Positions 61,059 to 64,000 of a DNA stretch of 64,000 nucleotides are shown piece after piece. A model generated the notes under the pieces. That model saw only the letters and a program-made list of their open reading frames with translations, made no database searches and had not been told where the DNA came from. Location: the NCBI RefSeq assembly GCF_018531445.1, contig NZ_JAHDTH010000001.1, positions 1 through 64,000 of the forward strand, in the 5' to 3' direction. This stretch comes from Pseudonocardia lacus (GTDB lineage: Bacteria > Actinomycetota > Actinomycetes > Mycobacteriales > Pseudonocardiaceae). Position 1 is the first letter of the stretch; every line of letters starts with the position of its first letter. Both the position numbers and the translations under genes were made by a program.

Positions 61059-62594
61059 GTGACCGCGCTGGGCCTGTGGGGCATCGCCGCTGACGAACCC
61101 GACCGCACCGCCGTCGTCGACCCCGACGGGCGGTCGGTCACCTACGGCGAGCTCGCGGCGATGGCCGACCGCTACGGCCGGGGGTTGCAGGCGATGGGCC
61201 TCGGGCCCGGCGACGCCGTGGTGCTGATGCTGCCCAACGGGGTCGAGATGGTCGCGCTGCACTTCGCGGCCCAGCAGACCGGCCTTTACACGGTGGCGGT
61301 CAACTGGCACCTCGTCGGCCCGGAGGTCGCCTACATCCTCGCCGACAGCGGCGCGAAGGCGTATTTCGCGCACGAGCGCTTCGCCGACGTCGCGGTGGCC
61401 GCGGCCGAGGAGGCGGGCTTCCCGGAGCCCGGCCGCTTCGCGGTGGGTGACGTGCCCGGCTTCCGCCCGCTGGCCGACCTGGGCGCCGCCGAGCCCGCCG
61501 GCCGGCCGGACGTCCGCACCCTCGGGGCGCCGATGCTCTACACGTCGGGCACCACCGGCCGGCCCAAGGGCGTGCGCCGCCCGCTCACCGGCGCCGACCC
61601 CGACGACGCCCCCGGCACCGCGCTGTGGTTCTTCGGCATCTTCGGGCTGGCCCCGCACGACGGGCACGTGCACCTGTGCGGGTCGCCGCTCTACCACACC
61701 GCGGTGCTGAACTTCGTGACCATCTCCGTCCAGCTCGGGCACACCGCGGTGCTGATGGACCGCTGGGACCCGGCCGAGATGCTGCGCCTCGTCGAGCGCC
61801 ACCGGGTGACCCACAGCCACATGGTGCCCACCCAGTTCGTCCGGCTGCTGGCCCTGCCCGAGCGCGAGCGCACCCGCTACGACCTGTCCTCGCTGCGCAC
61901 GATGATCCACGGCGCCGCGCCGTGCCCGCAGGAGGTCAAGCGGCGCATGCTCGACTGGTGGGGGCCGGTGATCACGGAGTACTACGCGGCCACCGAAGGC
62001 GGCGGGACGACCGCCACCGCCGAGGACTGGCTGCGCAAGCCCGGGACCGTCGGGCTGCCCTGGCCCGGCTCGGTGGTCAAGGTGCTCGACGAGCGGGGCG
62101 AGGAGCTGCCGCCCGGCGAGCCCGGCCTGGTCTACCTGCGGATGGGCACCTCGACCTTCTCCTACCACCGCGACGAGGCCAAGACGCGCGCGGCCCGCGT
62201 GGGCGACCTGTTCACCCTGGGCGACGTCGGCCACCTCGACACCGACGGCTACCTGTTCCTGCACGACCGCAAGGCCGACATGATCATCGTCAACGGGGTG
62301 AACGTGTACCCGGCCGAGATCGAGGGCGAGTTGGCCGCGCACCCGAAGGTCGCCGACGTCGCGGTGTTCGGCGTGCCGCACCCGGAGCGCGGCGAGGAGA
62401 TCAAGGCCGTCGTGCAGCCCGCCGACGGGGCCGAGCCGGGCGACGCGCTCACCGCCGAGCTGCTGGAGTTCGCCGGCACCCGGCTGGCCCGGTTCAAGCT
62501 GCCGCGCAGCATCGACTACGTCGACGCGCTGCCCCGTGACCCCAACGGCAAGCTCTACAAGCGCAAGCTGCGCGAGCAGTACGTGCCGGCCTGA
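61059..62594 (+). CDS. Acyl-CoA synthetase (FadD family) of the KstR regulon
   Basis: A 511-residue adenylate-forming enzyme that would activate a sterol side-chain acid or fatty acid to its CoA ester. Motifs in order: [16 protein letters not shown] near residues 164-179 (P-loop), [10 protein letters not shown] (A5), [14 protein letters not shown] (A7), [14 protein letters not shown], and [15 protein letters not shown] with the A10 Lys. It starts at a GTG with no ribosome binding site, 6 bases after a KstR-controlled -10. KstR control favours a steroid acid substrate, as for FadD17 or FadD19; which one it corresponds to is not clear. Confidence 0.88.
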   Translation: MTALGLWGIAADEPDRTAVVDPDGRSVTYGELAAMADRYGRGLQAMGLGPGDAVVLMLPNGVEMVALHFAAQQTGLYTVAVNWHLVGPEVAYILADSGAKAYFAHERFADVAVAAAEEAGFPEPGRFAVGDVPGFRPLADLGAAEPAGRPDVRTLGAPMLYTSGTTGRPKGVRRPLTGADPDDAPGTALWFFGIFGLAPHDGHVHLCGSPLYHTAVLNFVTISVQLGHTAVLMDRWDPAEMLRLVERHRVTHSHMVPTQFVRLLALPERERTRYDLSSLRTMIHGAAPCPQEVKRRMLDWWGPVITEYYAATEGGGTTATAEDWLRKPGTVGLPWPGSVVKVLDERGEELPPGEPGLVYLRMGTSTFSYHRDEAKTRAARVGDLFTLGDVGHLDTDGYLFLHDRKADMIIVNGVNVYPAEIEGELAAHPKVADVAVFGVPHPERGEEIKAVVQPADGAEPGDALTAELLEFAGTRLARFKLPRSIDYVDALPRDPNGKLYKRKLREQYVPA

Positions 62595-62612
62595 CGGGGT
62601 CGGATCCCCGCG

Positions 62613-63518
62613 GTGACCGGCACCCTCACGCACCTGGACCGGCTCGAGGCCGAGAGCATCGACATCCTGCGCGAGGGGGTGGCCGAGAGCGAACGCCCCG
62701 TCCTGCTGTACTCGATCGGCAAGGACAGCTCGGTGCTGCTGCACCTGGCCCGCAAGGCGTTCCACCCGTCGCCGGTGCCGATGCCGCTGCTGCACGTGGA
62801 CACCACGTGGAAGTTCCGCGAGATGATCGCCTTCCGCGACCGGACGGCCGCCGAGCTGGGCCTGGACCTGGTCGTGCACCGCAACCCCGAGTGCGTCGCG
62901 CTGGGGATCAACCCGTTCGACCACGGCTCGGCCGCGCACACCGACCTGTGGAAGACCCAGGGCCTGCGCCAGGCGCTCGACGAGCACCGCTTCGACGTGG
63001 CGTTCGGCGGCGCGCGCCGCGACGAGGAGCGCTCGCGGGCCAAGGAGCGGGTGTTCTCCTTCCGGACCGCGCAGCACCGCTGGGACCCGCGCAGCCAGCG
63101 CCCGGAGCTGTGGCGGCTCTACAACACCCGGATCGGCCCCGGGGAGGGCATCCGGGTGTTCCCGCTGTCCAACTGGACCGAGCTGGACGTGTGGCGCTAC
63201 GTCGAGCGCGAGTCGATCCCCGTGGTCCCGCTCTACTTCGCCGCGCCGCGCCCGGTCGTGGACCGCGACGGCGCGCTGATCGTGGTCGACGACGACCGCA
63301 TGCGGCTGGAGCCGGGGGAGCGGCCCCGCGTCGAGTCGGTGCGCTTCCGCACGCTGGGCTGCTACCCGCTGACCGGCGCCGTCCGCAGCACGGCCGCGAC
63401 GCTGCCCGAGGTCATCGCGGAGATGGCGGCGGCCACCAGCTCCGAGCGCGCGGGCCGGGTCATCGACCACGACCGGTCGGGATCGATGGAGCGCAAGAAG
63501 GCGGAGGGCTACTTCTGA
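62613..63518 (+). CDS. cysD: Sulfate adenylyltransferase small subunit CysD
   Basis: CysD is the catalytic subunit of ATP sulfurylase, forming adenosine 5'-phosphosulfate from ATP and sulfate with CysN GTPase help. The 301-residue protein has [19 protein letters not shown] near residues 32-50 (PP-loop), [36 protein letters not shown] and [15 protein letters not shown]. The C-terminal KKAEGYF is the usual end. It starts at a GTG 18 bases after the synthetase and overlaps cysN by one base (TGATG). This begins a sulfate assimilation locus unrelated to steroids. Confidence 0.97.
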   Translation: MTGTLTHLDRLEAESIDILREGVAESERPVLLYSIGKDSSVLLHLARKAFHPSPVPMPLLHVDTTWKFREMIAFRDRTAAELGLDLVVHRNPECVALGINPFDHGSAAHTDLWKTQGLRQALDEHRFDVAFGGARRDEERSRAKERVFSFRTAQHRWDPRSQRPELWRLYNTRIGPGEGIRVFPLSNWTELDVWRYVERESIPVVPLYFAAPRPVVDRDGALIVVDDDRMRLEPGERPRVESVRFRTLGCYPLTGAVRSTAATLPEVIAEMAAATSSERAGRVIDHDRSGSMERKKAEGYF

Positions 63519-64000
63519 TGGCCCCGGTGCCGACGGAGCCGGACCTGCTGCGCTTCCTGACCTGCGGCAGCGTCGACGACGGCAAGAGCACGCTGATCGG
63601 GCGGCTGCTCTACGAGTCGGGGCGGCTGCCCGACGACCAGCTCGCCGCGCTGGAGGCCGACTCCAAGCGCGTCGGCACCCGCGGCGGCGACCTGGACTTC
63701 GCGCTGCTGGTCGACGGGCTCACCGCAGAGCGCGAGCAGGGCATCACCATCGACGTGGCCTACCGGCACTTCGGCACCGCCCGGCGCCGGTTCGTCGTCG
63801 CCGACACGCCGGGCCACGAGCAGTACACCCGCAACACGGTCACCGGGGCCTCCACCGCCGAGGCCGCGGTGCTGCTGGTGGACGCGCGCGCCGGTGTCGT
63901 GCGCCAGACCCGCCGCCACACCCACCTGGTCGGGCTGCTCGGCATCCGGCGGGTGGCGCTGGCGGTGAACAAGCTCGACCTGGTCGACTTCGCCCGGCCC
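63518..64000 (+). CDS. cysN: Sulfate adenylyltransferase large subunit CysN (or CysNC), 3' end outside window
   Basis: The first 161 residues of the GTPase subunit of ATP sulfurylase are present; the frame runs off the window. G-domain motifs are intact: G1 GSVDDGKST near residues 17-25, the switch region [12 protein letters not shown] with the G2 Thr, G3 [11 protein letters not shown], and G4 NKLD near 151-154. Translation is coupled to cysD by TGATG. Whether the protein continues into an APS kinase (CysC) domain, as is common in actinobacteria, cannot be seen. Confidence 0.95.
   Translation, partial: MAPVPTEPDLLRFLTCGSVDDGKSTLIGRLLYESGRLPDDQLAALEADSKRVGTRGGDLDFALLVDGLTAEREQGITIDVAYRHFGTARRRFVVADTPGHEQYTRNTVTGASTAEAAVLLVDARAGVVRQTRRHTHLVGLLGIRRVALAVNKLDLVDFARP

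Overview
The window is about 64 kb of very GC-rich DNA with dense, often 1-4 base overlapping genes and many GTG starts. The gene set (KstR and KstR2 regulators, hsa, ipd, igr and ksh genes, DUF3068 and DUF2613 proteins, F420-type LLM oxidoreductases) points to a Mycobacteriales/Pseudonocardiales-type actinobacterium, most likely Pseudonocardia or a close relative. The genus is an inference from content and codon use, not from a marker gene. No rRNA, tRNA, insertion sequence or CRISPR array was seen. Names taken from Mycobacterium tuberculosis (Rv numbers) rest on remembered family sequences; no search was run.

Region 1 (1-12141) is mixed housekeeping: the end of an HtrA-like protease, htpG, a class A flavin monooxygenase, then a formate unit. 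That unit has a FocA-type formate channel, a three-subunit formate dehydrogenase (catalytic, four-cluster iron-sulfur, NrfD-like membrane subunit), then a DUF2613 micro-protein and a DUF3068 protein. The catalytic subunit reads through an in-frame UGA at 5528-5530. A SECIS-like hairpin begins 11 bases after it, so it is a selenocysteine enzyme, not a broken gene.

Region 2 (12175-25837) holds steroid ring A/B genes: an SDR and a flavoprotein, the minus-strand operon hsaA-hsaD-hsaC-SDR-hsaG-hsaF, the divergent kshB, a kstD-like gene, and a CGNR regulator/MFS exporter pair. hsaB and hsaE are not in the window.

Region 3 (26243-40850) is the ring C/D (HIP) module. A KstR2-like repressor diverges from ipdA-ipdB-ipdC-ipdF-echA20-ech-SDR-fadE30-fadE. 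Facing it is a minus-strand operon iclR-tetR-fadD3-fadA6-SDR, followed upstream by a MaoC hydratase gene and kstR. KstR2-type operators (CAAGCGCTTG) lie at the heads of both operons.

Region 4 (41690-62594) is side-chain degradation under KstR-type operators (AGAACANGTTCT): the igr operon (fadE28, fadE29, chsH2, chsH1, ltp2), kshA with a zinc-ribbon partner, fadA5, cyp125, an alcohol dehydrogenase, and a block resembling Rv3520c-Rv3523 (LLM enzyme, tandem DUF35, two thiolase-like proteins) plus an acyl-CoA synthetase. A 4-kb insert (46840-50471) with a highly repetitive secreted protein and a helix-turn-helix pair separates igr from kshA.

Region 5 (62613-64000) starts cysDN (sulfate activation); cysN runs off the end. 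Together, regions 2-4 describe near-complete catabolism of cholesterol-like sterols to propionyl-, acetyl- and succinyl-CoA, controlled by two TetR systems. Three intergenic gaps (about 26.0, 35.3 and 50.5 kb) share an undescribed dispersed repeat.
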